From an uncultured Microcaldota archaeon (GTDB lineage Archaea; Micrarchaeota; Micrarchaeia; Micrarchaeales; Micrarchaeaceae), in the NCBI GenBank assembly GCA_903884115.1, contig CAISDH010000051.1, forward strand, positions 1 through 37,485: a stretch of 37,485 nucleotides of DNA, in the 5' to 3' direction. The translations under genes and the position numbers were made by a program. This document shows positions 7,285-16,729 of this stretch, one piece after another (the first letter of the stretch is position 1; the number at the start of each line of letters is the position of its first letter). Under the pieces are notes generated by a model. That model saw nothing but the letters and a program-made list of their open reading frames with translations. It was not told the DNA's origin and did not search any database.

Positions 7285-10200
7285 TTGCCTCTGACCGCGA
7301 ACAAGAGCGCCAATGCAGCTATGTTGCTTCTACTGTCCGCAATCTTCCTATTGATGATGCTGCCTCTAGTGCATGCGCAAGTCGCAGCAGACTATGCATG
7401 GGTCCAGCCAACCAACTCTCTTGCCGTTGGAGGTGCGGGCGTGTTTGGTGAGAGCTGTGTTGTTGCGAGCGGCACCGGCACTGCGAACTTCATCTACTGC
7501 ATGGGTGGTCTCTCTACCAATCCTTCCTCTTCTTATGATACTGTGGTTCAATACGCACAAATTTATCCCAACGGTGACATTTCCCCATGGATCCAAAGTG
7601 CAAATTCGCTTTCTGTTGGAGAAACACGCCCGAGCTGCGTCACTGGGGAAAACTATGCCGCGATAAATGGTGCGTCAACCGTAATCGCCACGGGAAACTA
7701 CCTCTACTGTATAGGTGACTTCGCTGGGAGCGGCTTCAGTGTCCAATATGCACAGATCCTGCCCGACAACGACGTTTCCGCATGGACGTCTGCATTTCCT
7801 GGCACGTTTTCAGCCTATTCTGAAAATACTGTGGGTTGCGTCTTGATACCCATACCCTACACTCCTTCAGAGACACAATCAAACCCTGTAAATCCTCAAT
7901 TTGCCACCATCTACTGCATATCCTCCGACGTACTATACTCTATGGCTGTCTTGGGCTGTAGTGCCTATAGCCAGCAATCCTATGGTATAACTTGTAACCT
8001 TAACAACATTATAGAATATGATGGTACGGTTGGAATTTGGAATCCTAACTATCTCCCTCGCACTGCTCTGACGTGTGCGTCGGCAAGTCTCGTAACTGCA
8101 AACAACTACCTCTATTGCCAGAACCAATATGCACAGATCGAGACCAGCGCCGAGGTCGGCATCGCCACCACTCCATGGTCTTCTGGTCCCTCACCTGATA
8201 ATACTAATCAGTTCGGCAGCACCTCCGCTGGTATTTTTGGCTGGACTACTGGTTTTAGCTGCGTAACATCGGCGGGTGCCCTCTATTGCATGGGAGGCCA
8301 GTATTATGAGTACAGTTTTAGAGCGGGGCCAAGTAACCCCCTGCTCTCAAACCCATTTGTATCTGCACAGATCCTGCCCAACGGCGCCGTTTCTACATGG
8401 ACCCAAAGCGTCAATTCGCTTGCTGTTGGAGAAATGTACCCGAGCTGCGTCACCTCTAATGGCTACATCTACTGCGTTGGCGGCGGCACCACCTGCACCG
8501 GTGATTATTGCTATGACACTAGTGGCGGCAACTACAATAACGATTTTACTCCGTCAACTGCTGTCCAAATCGAAGGGCCTCCGGTATTGTTCTCACCATG
8601 CCCCCCGCCAGTTCCCACGCCCTCAACCCAGGCAACCACCTCTTACACTAAATGGAGTACTCAGGTTGGCGGCGGCACCATATCGCAGAGCAGCTCTGGC
8701 CTGCCAAGCAACACGCCCGTAATAGGTACTGTGCTGCAAAACAACGCCAACAATGCCCAATGGCTCATATCCTGTCCTGTAGCGCCTGACACCAAAAACA
8801 CAATCCAATACTTCACGACGTTACCTGGCTCTCCGTTCATGGGAAACAGGTGTCTTGCAAACGATGCGCCGCTCACCACCAATGCGATATTTACAGTTAG
8901 CGTGACCTGCGGTGCAAGCAACGTGGCAAGCGGAACGCCTTATCTCGCATTCCAGAATATCGCCGCAGGCAATGTATTCAACCTTGCATATTCTGGCACG
9001 ACGAGCTACCAGAATACTGGAATCAACGATATATCGAATGGTTACGATTCCGAGTCGTACATATTCGGCCAAGTGCCTTATAGCACGGAGAATGGCTTGT
9101 GGACGTGGAGTGCGAAGTACGCAGACCTCTCGCAATTTGGAGCCGGCAACCTGGCGCAACTGAACCTACCTATCCAGACATATTTCTTTAAGTATGATCA
9201 GCAATATACCTGTCAGTATCGAAATCCAAACCCCTCCGTAGGCGGAATGCTTACAACCACTTATACCTGCGAATATCCTTATGTGTACACAGTCTCATCC
9301 AGCGTCACTTCCCTCTCCCCAATGACCATCAATGTGCCGACCCTTGAAGGGCCAGCTACAAACTTTGCGCTCATAAATGGCGCTTCCTATGGCTCATTCA
9401 CCGAGGACGATTCGATGTCCAGCCACATCGGCGTAGATGTGGACTGGATCTGCGCAGAAGCAATCCAAGACGGCCAAGGTGTCGGCACCTGGTGCGCAGG
9501 CACTGATTTTGCATCCGCTACTAAGGTATCTGGCGTCACGCTCTATCTTCCAGGCCAAAGCCCAAAGAATAACCTTTATGCGTACCTGATAACTGACAAT
9601 GGCCAACAGCGATATTATATCATATATTCCATAAACAACTATTACGGGATCGTAGATGGATTTAGTGGCGGATGGGTCCCTGCCAGTGGCACCACACTTC
9701 AGTATGCCACTCTTGGCGCCATTCCATATCTGCTGTACAATCTTAGCATGCCTGCCACATACAGCATGATAAACAGCCACGAGCAGTTCCTGAACCTGTC
9801 ATTTGACCTGTACAGCGAGCACAATTATATGGACCCTACTGATTATCTGGGCCAGCTTCCGCTGTACACTAACTCTAGCTTCTTTGCAACAGAGGGCAGC
9901 AGCACCCCCGAGCTGAACGTGTTTCCCGGAGCGCTTGCTACTGCAGGCGCGCAATCAGCAGCTTCAATCGCACTGCGGGGCGGCAATGCTGTTTTCTTGA
10001 GTTCGCTGACGCAGATCCAGGCCCCTTCGCTCCTTTCTAATCTCGGCAAGGTCGGGAACTATCTCACATACACTCTGCAAAATCCAACATACATCGCCTC
10101 GGCGCCTGACGACTATGTGTATGTGCTCACCAGCCAGACTGAGTCCGGCTCATTAGCATACTTCGCAACAACAACAAACACATTCCTCTACACAATGCGT

Positions 10201-13200
10201 TTAATACCCCCTGGCTACTACAACCTCAGCAACTATTCGCCTGCAAGCGTCACCGCAAGCTCGCCGGGTTCATGGAACTCTGTATGGGATGATTATTGGT
10301 TGAGCACCACCGAGCAGCAGCAGCCGGACCTGTACATAACCTCCATACTTGATTTGAGCGGCTGCGTCCAATTCCTCTGGAAGCAAACCTGCGCTTCAGG
10401 TAGCGGTGCAGTCAATATGAATCCGGTCGCGGTAGCTTCAGACTACGCATCTGACATATTTATGCTGGGCACATATCCCTCATTTTCGTGGAGCTCCTCC
10501 ACAGGGAGTTCCGGACTCTATTTAGCAGAGATACCAAACAATCCACAGGCTTCCACAATCATAAGTCCTGACCTCTCTGGGCAGCTACCCTCAGGATTCA
10601 GCCTGTCCGGGCCGGAATTCGCGTCAGCGCCGTCAGGCCAGTACGTATACGTCGCAAGCGCTTCTGACAACAACGGCAACGTGTACCTCTTCCAGACCCC
10701 GACAGGCGGAAACAGCGGAGGCTCTGGCTTCGGCTATGCTAGCAGCATACCTCTATCATACTCAAATTCCACATACAACATGATCATAACTAAATATCTC
10801 GCTAACGGAGGCCCGTTCGGCAATGCACAGGTCGCTTCTGCATATGCAGGGGCTGCAACAGTCAATGATGTGGCAGGCAACCACCATCCTGTCGCGCTTG
10901 CCGATGTGCAAGGTGTTTTGTACGTGCTTGACAACTGGACATTTACGGTGAATAACAAGCAATCAGCGATTCTAATGCTTAGGGCATTCAAGAACGGTAC
11001 GGAGGAGATACCGATTGACGGATCATCGCACAGCTCGATGCTTCCTGTAAGTTCCACGCAGATCACCACTTCACAGGGAACCGGCGCATCACCGAGCGGC
11101 GGATGGTCTCCTTATGGCTGGCCGCTATCCGCAACGATAACCACGTCTTCAGGCCTGATAACATATTGTGCTGCCAACTGCACTTACACGCCAAGCACGC
11201 TATCTTCTGCATATCCGCCAATAGGTCCACAGATTGCCCCCGACGGCTATGTCAATGGTTTTGGATTCTCAATGGATTTTAACGGCACGGCATATCTGAT
11301 AGCAAACTCCCACTACATGTACTGTGATGGCACACAGTCCAATGGCCAATGCCAATCCTATTACGGCTCTCTGCTGAATCACATGTATACTGAATTGGTT
11401 GCGTTCAAGATGACGCTCGCGAACTACACGCAGACCTCGCTGGGCGCGTACTCCCCATATGCCTGCTACATCGACACGTCTTATTCTGACTCGCCGTGCA
11501 CATATGTCAACAACCCTCTCCTGACTAACATGCAGCCGCCGGTAGAGGGCGTGCCCAGCTCTTTCGCGTATGACACGAGCGAGGGATCCCCTGAGCAGTA
11601 TCTCTCGATTCAGAACGTACTTTCATCGGCGGTGCCGTCAGGGATCGCAAGCAGTTGCAGCGGAAACAGCTGCCAAACACAGGCAAACCAACAGGAGAGC
11701 TCAGGTAGCATATCGACAGGCAACGGCAACATCGCCCCCCAGTCTAGCTACTCCAACCTGCAAGGCACCAGCACGGTGTCCCAGCCCTCCGCACTCTCTC
11801 CCATATACATCAACAGCGTGATAACGGGCAGTCTGATTGTGCCTTACTGCGCTTCATACAATTTGCGGCAGACGTGGAAAGCAAAGAAGCCGTACATCAT
11901 CGAGGGAGGGCCGGGAGGGCCTGAGTGTTATAACACACTAATAGGGACGGGTACAAATCTGTATCAGACGCCTTGCCCGTTGCCGCCAAACCCTGCGCCC
12001 CTCATGCCTGCAGGTGCAACGTTTCCGAGTGCGGTGGACTCCTCCACCACTCTGTCAAGCACAGTCAGCACCTGCGCGAGCGCGACCGCCCCATTGCAAA
12101 GCAATTACCTCAACGACACCGTAGAAGGCGGAGGCACCTATTTGCAGTCAATGCCAAACCAGCAATACTATGTTGCAAACCTGTCCGATGCAAGCTCAAT
12201 AGGCCTGCCTTATATAAACTACAACATCTTCACTAGCAGGATATTCGGAGAGGCATACGTCAACATCACGATAAACCCCACGGACTATGGCTTCTATACG
12301 ACCTCGTCAGCCCCAACCGAAACAGTTCCGGCCACATGCACTCCGTCTGGCTTCTACTCTTCTCAAGCTGGAAAACAAACGTCCATTTATATCTGTCCAA
12401 CTGACTTTTCACCGTCCTCGTGTATTGGACCTGTCACTACTTACGTATTCAGTGTTGCTTATTTTGAATCTAATCCTGCCTCTTTTGGAGAAGAACCTGA
12501 AACCAACTACTACTGCTCAGTGCCCCTAGGTCCCGGTTCCTCGCCATGGGTGATAAACGCTGTGCAGGCCTATACATACTCTCTCGTAAATAATGAGTAT
12601 ACTGCCTTCGGAAAAACTTATTCTGCGTACTACTACCAGAGCGCAGTACCCCTCAATCCGCCAACAGGCTCCGAGGGTATTTCAAATTGCGGCGCAGCCT
12701 GCACGGGATACTATTACAATCCCCTCAACTCCTTCGCAGGCACAAGCATGCTGACCTATTCAAGCAATACGCAGATCAACTTTGTTACTACGCTGTCTGC
12801 GTATGAGCAGACCTCGCAGCTTGACAGCATTATACTTGACCAGACCGCCAATCCGAGCATACTGGGCTACAATAGGCTGATATACACGTTCGTAGACGCC
12901 TTCAACAACACCATATGGGCGCCTCTCGACACGGACCTCGCGCACACGACCCAGATAACGCTCGCCCCGCTCGTTTCCATCGACCCCACCAATGCGAACG
13001 AGTCTTATGTGGATGTGGCCGGTACTGCCACATACACGACCCTGAGCGGAGGATCGGACCCTCTCTATCCTGCCAACGTGTATATCTATTACAACACTAA
13101 CCTCAACTACTACGATACGGCGAACACGATAAACACAGGTCTATCCAGTGACCACACAATAGGATACTACTGGGATTCGCTTCTCTGCGCATTCAATCCG

Positions 13201-13848
13201 GGAGGCGGTCCTGCCTGCCAGCTCGCAAATCCCCTCTATGCGATAGTACAGACGCAGCCTACCGGCTATGACGAGTCGGGTGCCGTCTCATTCAATCCCG
13301 AATACAACTCCTTATCGAACCCTGAGCAGTGCTATCCGGAGCCTGCGAGCCTGCTAAACACAGCAAACATCGTGTACAACTGCAACATATACCACAGCTA
13401 CGGCCTGCCAGCTGTGTACAAAAACCCCGGCACCGGCTTCTACCAATACTGCCTGCCCTACCTTTCAAATGGCAACGGCATATTGACCTCGCAGCTCGGC
13501 CTCGTGCAGATGGTGCAGACTGACAGCAACGGCAACTTCGACTATAAGTTAAACACGTGCGGCAACGGCAATGCGCAAGTGATTGCAGCCTATTATGGCT
13601 ACCCTCCTCCGCAGCCTCTCAGTGTGACGCAGACGCTGCTTCCCCAGAGTGGGGGTCAGTCGGAGTTTGTAACGAGCCCTGTGACTTCGACATCGTATGA
13701 ATTCACATACACGTATGCGCCAGCCTCTACCGCTATGACGATAACGATAGGCTCGTTTGCGCTTGGATTCGGCAACCTAGGCATGCTCTCTGTGCTGGCG
13801 CTCGCGATAGCAATAGTAGTAATAGTGTGGCGTGCGCGCTCATCATGA
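7285..13848 (+). CDS. Giant secreted, membrane-anchored surface protein with N-terminal Kelch-like propeller
   Basis: A protein of about 2187 residues. From TTG 7285 the N-terminus is a signal peptide: short n-region with one Lys, hydrophobic core MLLLLSAIFLLMMLP, cleavage after VHA. Residues ~36-432 hold six Kelch/galactose-oxidase-like blades with recurring AQI-PNG-V-W, NSL-VGE and a cysteine pair SCV...Y-x-YC-x-GG (second cysteines near 7498, 7708, 7915, 8115, 8286 and 8473). A Pro/Thr linker follows (about 8595-8640), then about 1400 residues rich in Ser, Thr, Tyr, Asn and N-glycosylation sequons, a late Ig-like/carboxypeptidase-regulatory-like segment (about 12960-13610) and a C-terminal membrane anchor (GMLSVLALAIAIVVIVW) with basic tail RARSS. 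Likely adhesion, host contact or envelope function; not an assignable enzyme. The 3' end overlaps the convergent RCK gene by 6 bp. Confidence 0.85.
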   Translation: MPLTANKSANAAMLLLLSAIFLLMMLPLVHAQVAADYAWVQPTNSLAVGGAGVFGESCVVASGTGTANFIYCMGGLSTNPSSSYDTVVQYAQIYPNGDISPWIQSANSLSVGETRPSCVTGENYAAINGASTVIATGNYLYCIGDFAGSGFSVQYAQILPDNDVSAWTSAFPGTFSAYSENTVGCVLIPIPYTPSETQSNPVNPQFATIYCISSDVLYSMAVLGCSAYSQQSYGITCNLNNIIEYDGTVGIWNPNYLPRTALTCASASLVTANNYLYCQNQYAQIETSAEVGIATTPWSSGPSPDNTNQFGSTSAGIFGWTTGFSCVTSAGALYCMGGQYYEYSFRAGPSNPLLSNPFVSAQILPNGAVSTWTQSVNSLAVGEMYPSCVTSNGYIYCVGGGTTCTGDYCYDTSGGNYNNDFTPSTAVQIEGPPVLFSPCPPPVPTPSTQATTSYTKWSTQVGGGTISQSSSGLPSNTPVIGTVLQNNANNAQWLISCPVAPDTKNTIQYFTTLPGSPFMGNRCLANDAPLTTNAIFTVSVTCGASNVASGTPYLAFQNIAAGNVFNLAYSGTTSYQNTGINDISNGYDSESYIFGQVPYSTENGLWTWSAKYADLSQFGAGNLAQLNLPIQTYFFKYDQQYTCQYRNPNPSVGGMLTTTYTCEYPYVYTVSSSVTSLSPMTINVPTLEGPATNFALINGASYGSFTEDDSMSSHIGVDVDWICAEAIQDGQGVGTWCAGTDFASATKVSGVTLYLPGQSPKNNLYAYLITDNGQQRYYIIYSINNYYGIVDGFSGGWVPASGTTLQYATLGAIPYLLYNLSMPATYSMINSHEQFLNLSFDLYSEHNYMDPTDYLGQLPLYTNSSFFATEGSSTPELNVFPGALATAGAQSAASIALRGGNAVFLSSLTQIQAPSLLSNLGKVGNYLTYTLQNPTYIASAPDDYVYVLTSQTESGSLAYFATTTNTFLYTMRLIPPGYYNLSNYSPASVTASSPGSWNSVWDDYWLSTTEQQQPDLYITSILDLSGCVQFLWKQTCASGSGAVNMNPVAVASDYASDIFMLGTYPSFSWSSSTGSSGLYLAEIPNNPQASTIISPDLSGQLPSGFSLSGPEFASAPSGQYVYVASASDNNGNVYLFQTPTGGNSGGSGFGYASSIPLSYSNSTYNMIITKYLANGGPFGNAQVASAYAGAATVNDVAGNHHPVALADVQGVLYVLDNWTFTVNNKQSAILMLRAFKNGTEEIPIDGSSHSSMLPVSSTQITTSQGTGASPSGGWSPYGWPLSATITTSSGLITYCAANCTYTPSTLSSAYPPIGPQIAPDGYVNGFGFSMDFNGTAYLIANSHYMYCDGTQSNGQCQSYYGSLLNHMYTELVAFKMTLANYTQTSLGAYSPYACYIDTSYSDSPCTYVNNPLLTNMQPPVEGVPSSFAYDTSEGSPEQYLSIQNVLSSAVPSGIASSCSGNSCQTQANQQESSGSISTGNGNIAPQSSYSNLQGTSTVSQPSALSPIYINSVITGSLIVPYCASYNLRQTWKAKKPYIIEGGPGGPECYNTLIGTGTNLYQTPCPLPPNPAPLMPAGATFPSAVDSSTTLSSTVSTCASATAPLQSNYLNDTVEGGGTYLQSMPNQQYYVANLSDASSIGLPYINYNIFTSRIFGEAYVNITINPTDYGFYTTSSAPTETVPATCTPSGFYSSQAGKQTSIYICPTDFSPSSCIGPVTTYVFSVAYFESNPASFGEEPETNYYCSVPLGPGSSPWVINAVQAYTYSLVNNEYTAFGKTYSAYYYQSAVPLNPPTGSEGISNCGAACTGYYYNPLNSFAGTSMLTYSSNTQINFVTTLSAYEQTSQLDSIILDQTANPSILGYNRLIYTFVDAFNNTIWAPLDTDLAHTTQITLAPLVSIDPTNANESYVDVAGTATYTTLSGGSDPLYPANVYIYYNTNLNYYDTANTINTGLSSDHTIGYYWDSLLCAFNPGGGPACQLANPLYAIVQTQPTGYDESGAVSFNPEYNSLSNPEQCYPEPASLLNTANIVYNCNIYHSYGLPAVYKNPGTGFYQYCLPYLSNGNGILTSQLGLVQMVQTDSNGNFDYKLNTCGNGNAQVIAAYYGYPPPQPLSVTQTLLPQSGGQSEFVTSPVTSTSYEFTYTYAPASTAMTITIGSFALGFGNLGMLSVLALAIAIVVIVWRARSS

Positions 13849-14541
13849 GGCTCTCTTTGCGATTTCGTCGCCCACGCTCTCCCCCGCTATGACCTCGGGC
13901 ATCACCACCTTGTACGCGCCCGCTATGTTGAGCTTGGGTATGTTCGCCTCGCTGCTGACCTTTGCTATGACCCCTATGTGCGGATTGGCTGTCTTCGCAG
14001 TTATCGCTATCATGGCGTTGTGCATGTCGTTATCGCTGCACGCGACAACGAAGCTTGCTTTGCCTATTCCGACGCTATCGAACGTATCCGCATATTTGAT
14101 GTCCCCGAGCAGCGCAAGCTCCCTGGCGTCGTAGAGCCTGGAAAGCGCATTCCTGTCTGATGTTATTGTCACTGCCTTTATGCCCTTTTTATGCATATCT
14201 TCCATAAGGAGCTTTGCGAAGCCGTTGAACGGTACCACTATGACATGGCCGCTCAGGTTGCGTATCTTTGATAGCACTATCTTCTCCCTTACGTGCACGT
14301 TGCTCATAAACCTGTAGAACCACGCCGCGAATACCACGGTCAGAAGCGCGAACACGAAGACATTGAGTATGTCTGCAATGACCAGCAGCGTGTTGCTGAG
14401 CATGCCTTCTGGTATCAGAAGGTAATTGACCTGCAGCGCCTCCAGTATGCTCTGCGCCACAGCTATTCCGAAAGGCACGTGTGCAAGCAGCATCAGTATG
14501 TTTGCAGTTATGAATAGCGTAAGCGCTACGATGATGACCAT
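13843..14541 (-). CDS. Two-TM protein with a degenerate RCK/TrkA-N domain (B)
   Basis: A 232-residue protein: TM1 about 1-22, a reentrant-like hydrophobic segment (SILEALQVNYLLIPEG), TM2 about 50-75, then a TrkA-N/RCK domain from LSGHVIVVPFNGFAKLL. The nucleotide-binding GxGxxG is lost (VPFNGFA) and the acidic residue after strand 2 is only partly kept (TITSDRN). There is no TVGYG-type selectivity filter. This looks like a channel-derived subunit that no longer binds NAD(H) and cannot select potassium in the known way. The start is uncertain: ATG 14541 has no ribosome-binding site, while GGTGGT plus three bases points to ATC 14568 in frame, which would add nine residues (PIQKNAWY after the start) and give a natural cytosolic N-terminus. 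Confidence 0.75.
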   Translation of the reverse strand: MVIIVALTLFITANILMLLAHVPFGIAVAQSILEALQVNYLLIPEGMLSNTLLVIADILNVFVFALLTVVFAAWFYRFMSNVHVREKIVLSKIRNLSGHVIVVPFNGFAKLLMEDMHKKGIKAVTITSDRNALSRLYDARELALLGDIKYADTFDSVGIGKASFVVACSDNDMHNAMIAITAKTANPHIGVIAKVSSEANIPKLNIAGAYKVVMPEVIAGESVGDEIAKRAS

Positions 14542-14568
14542 GTACCATGCGTTCTTTTGTATCGGGAT

Positions 14569-15333
14569 TCAACCACCTGTTATCCTCTTTCCGAGCTCTA
14601 TTCCTGCGACTTCTTCCGGAACCAGGCAGAAGTTGGCGCCGCCGCGGTGCATCTTGGTTATGGCAGACTCTTCTCTGGCCCTTGCGATTATCTCCACTTT
14701 CTGGTTGATGTGCCTTGCGGTGACTATGCCAAGCAGATTTATGAAGTCGCTTTCCGTGGCGAACACGATGGACTTTGCATACGCTATCGACGCTTCCTCG
14801 AGCACTTGCTTGTCCGTGAAGTCGCCGTTCACAACGGAGTATCCCAAATCACGGAGCGTGTTTGCCTTTTCAGGATCCTTCTCGATCACAACGAACGGCC
14901 TCCTCCTTTCCTTGAGGTCCCTGCACAGTTTCTCCGCCAGCATGGAGTAGCCGCACACGATCACATGGTTCTTCGAGCTCTTCATCGCTATGAATCCGAA
15001 CTTCGACCTTACATCGATGCTTGTTATGAAGCTTATGAATGTGGCTAGCACGAAACCGACTATGACCGACTTCGCAACGCCGTCGACTACCGCAGTGCCC
15101 ATCACAATGTAGAACGCGTTGCTGAACGGCGCCACCTGCGACGCTATGCTCGCATCTGCCCCGAATCCGCTGGCATCGAGAAGCGACTCTGCAGTGAAGT
15201 AGCTTGCAACGAACGCGTTGTGCGCCACCCTCGTAATAACAATGATCGAAGCTACGAGTATGGCTGCAGCTACAACGAGAAGCGCCACGATCATCCTGCT
15301 GGTTACTTTTTCTGGCTGGGGTCCTGCAGGCAT
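14569..15333 (-). CDS. Two-TM protein with RCK/TrkA-N domain (A), no potassium filter
   Basis: A 254-residue protein arranged like a two-TM RCK channel: TM1 about 13-36 (MIVALLVVAAAILVASIIVI), a 45-residue loop where pore helix and filter would be (SYFTAESLLDASGFGAD), TM2 about 83-107, then TrkA-N from KNHVIVCGYSMLAEKL with conserved FVVIEKDPEKA. The loop contains no TVGYG or variant filter. GxGxxG is partly eroded (GYSMLA). It could be a transporter-regulating subunit or an unusual pore. ATG 15333 has ATGAT three bases upstream and follows the soluble RCK gene by only 4 bp, so the three RCK genes form one operon. Confidence 0.85.
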   Translation of the reverse strand: MPAGPQPEKVTSRMIVALLVVAAAILVASIIVITRVAHNAFVASYFTAESLLDASGFGADASIASQVAPFSNAFYIVMGTAVVDGVAKSVIVGFVLATFISFITSIDVRSKFGFIAMKSSKNHVIVCGYSMLAEKLCRDLKERRRPFVVIEKDPEKANTLRDLGYSVVNGDFTDKQVLEEASIAYAKSIVFATESDFINLLGIVTARHINQKVEIIARAREESAITKMHRGGANFCLVPEEVAGIELGKRITGG

Positions 15334-15337
15334 TCCA

Positions 15338-15757
15338 TCATGCCCTCTCTAGCTCCTTGATGATCTCTGCGCTGGCGGCCCTCTGCGGCATCACTATGAA
15401 ATCCGCACCGGCCTCTATGAGCTTCTCCCTGACGAACTCGTCGTTTGCCCTGGCTGCTATGAACAGCTTCTTGTTGATGTCCCTTGCTGTGAGAACTGCA
15501 AACAGGTTCTTCGCGTCGTCATCAAGGCATATCGCGATCGCCCTTGCGCGCTCTATGCCGGCGTCTCTCAGCACCTTGGAATGCGTGGCATCGCCTTCGA
15601 TCGCGGTGTATCCGAGCTCATTGAGGCGCACGACCTTCTTTGGATCGTTTTCTATGACAACGAACTTTATGTCTCTCGATACCAGCGTTTCAACAACCTT
15701 TCCGCCTACGACGCCGTAGCCGCACACGATCACGTGGTTATCGATCTCCTTTGGCAT
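15338..15757 (-). CDS. Soluble RCK/TrkA-N regulatory protein
   Basis: A 139-residue stand-alone TrkA-N domain with an intact dinucleotide-binding motif, VIVCGYGVVGGKVVETL (GxGxxG), acidic cap after strand 2 (FVVIENDPKKV) and GDATHSKVLRDAGI, the usual regulatory-domain signature. It would bind NAD(H) or ATP and gate or assemble with the membrane partners encoded directly downstream. An in-frame GTG at 15778 gives seven more residues, but TTTAAAA at about 15789-15795 puts transcription start near 15767, so ATG 15757 (MPKEIDNHV) is preferred. It is first in the three-gene RCK operon. Confidence 0.88.
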   Translation of the reverse strand: MPKEIDNHVIVCGYGVVGGKVVETLVSRDIKFVVIENDPKKVVRLNELGYTAIEGDATHSKVLRDAGIERARAIAICLDDDAKNLFAVLTARDINKKLFIAARANDEFVREKLIEAGADFIVMPQRAASAEIIKELERA

Positions 15758-15848
15758 AGCACCAGCGCTTACAATCACGTGCCTATCCTTTTAAACTTTC
15801 TCGTTTAATGGGTGGTTGCCGTGAGCAGTCTGCTCCGCTGTGACTCGC

Positions 15849-16373
15849 ATGAAAAAGATTTCAATAGGATCCGAGAATCCTGCAAAAGTGGCCGCGGTCG
15901 AGAACGCAGTGAAAAGGATATGGCCCGATGCCGCGGTCGTAGCCGTAAAGGTGGCAGCAGGAGTGAACGAGCAGCCCAGATCCGACGACGAGGCGATAGA
16001 GGGCGCAACCAACAGGGCGAGGCTGTCCCTGCAGAAGACCGGTTCAGACATAGGCATCGGCCTGGAGAGCTGCACCCTCGACACAAGATACGGCATGTTC
16101 ACCACCGGCTGGGTCGTCGCCGTGGGGCGCGGCAATGAGGCGGGGATGGGCAGCACCGGCAGCATACTGCTGCCCGAGAGGGTCGCATCCGAGATAAGAA
16201 ACGGCAAGGAGCTCGGACCTGTCATGGATGGCCTGATCGGGGGCCATAACACTAAGCAGAAGCAGGGCGCCATCGGGATACTTACGGGCAACAGGGTCAC
16301 GAGGACCATGTCCTTCGAGAACGCCGTGATCTTCGCGCTTGCCAAGTTCATCAATCCTGAGTACTACGAATGA
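15849..16373 (+). CDS. Inosine/xanthosine triphosphatase, DUF84/YjjX family
   Basis: A 174-residue house-cleaning enzyme expected to hydrolyse non-canonical purine nucleotides (ITP, XTP) and protect nucleic acids. The family pattern is clear: SENPAKVAAVENAVKR at the start, GVNEQPRSDDEAIEGATNRARL, GIGLESC (the GxE motif), PVMDGLIGG and GAIGILTGNRVTRTMSFENAV near the end. ATG 15849 is preferred over GTG 15840. It is divergent from the RCK operon with only 91 bp between starts. Confidence 0.9.
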   Translation: MKKISIGSENPAKVAAVENAVKRIWPDAAVVAVKVAAGVNEQPRSDDEAIEGATNRARLSLQKTGSDIGIGLESCTLDTRYGMFTTGWVVAVGRGNEAGMGSTGSILLPERVASEIRNGKELGPVMDGLIGGHNTKQKQGAIGILTGNRVTRTMSFENAVIFALAKFINPEYYE

Positions 16374-16432
16374 CGGTGCCGCACAACAGCAAAATATATG
16401 TATTAAGACAGCCCAAATTATGTTGTGAGTAT

Positions 16433-16669
16433 ATGCCAACAGTCTCCAAGTCCGTGGCAGAAGATGCGGCAAAGGGCATAGTCAACGAAATAAGAAAGAC
16501 TGATTTTCTTTTCAGGAAGCAAGAATTTTATTACACTACGATGGCAAGGGCCAAGATGTGGGTTGAGAGGTCAAATCCTTCCATCTCCGCAGTAGCAAAA
16601 AACGAGTTGGAGAAAACAAAAAATGAATTAGCGAATATATTAAAAGAGCCTGCCTTTGAAAAATCCTAA
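16433..16669 (+). CDS. Hypothetical small basic helical protein
   Basis: Not recognised. A 78-residue charged protein predicted to be mostly helical (SKSVAEDAAKGIVNEIRKTD, AVAKNELEKTKNELANIL), without membrane segments or cysteines. Support for it being real: TATA-like AAATATATG at 16392-16400 and TGTGAG three bases before ATG 16433. It sits 59 bp after the DUF84 gene with its own promoter. Confidence 0.55.
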   Translation: MPTVSKSVAEDAAKGIVNEIRKTDFLFRKQEFYYTTMARAKMWVERSNPSISAVAKNELEKTKNELANILKEPAFEKS

Positions 16670-16729
16670 CGCCTTCAACGTATATGGTGGGAGGAAATAA
16701 ACAGGATATGCATAGATATCTGTACTAAA

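Noticed and set aside
8276-8722. 148-codon frame inside the giant surface gene
   Set aside because: Out-of-frame shadow of the propeller repeats; Pro/Ala/Arg-rich with no independent signals.
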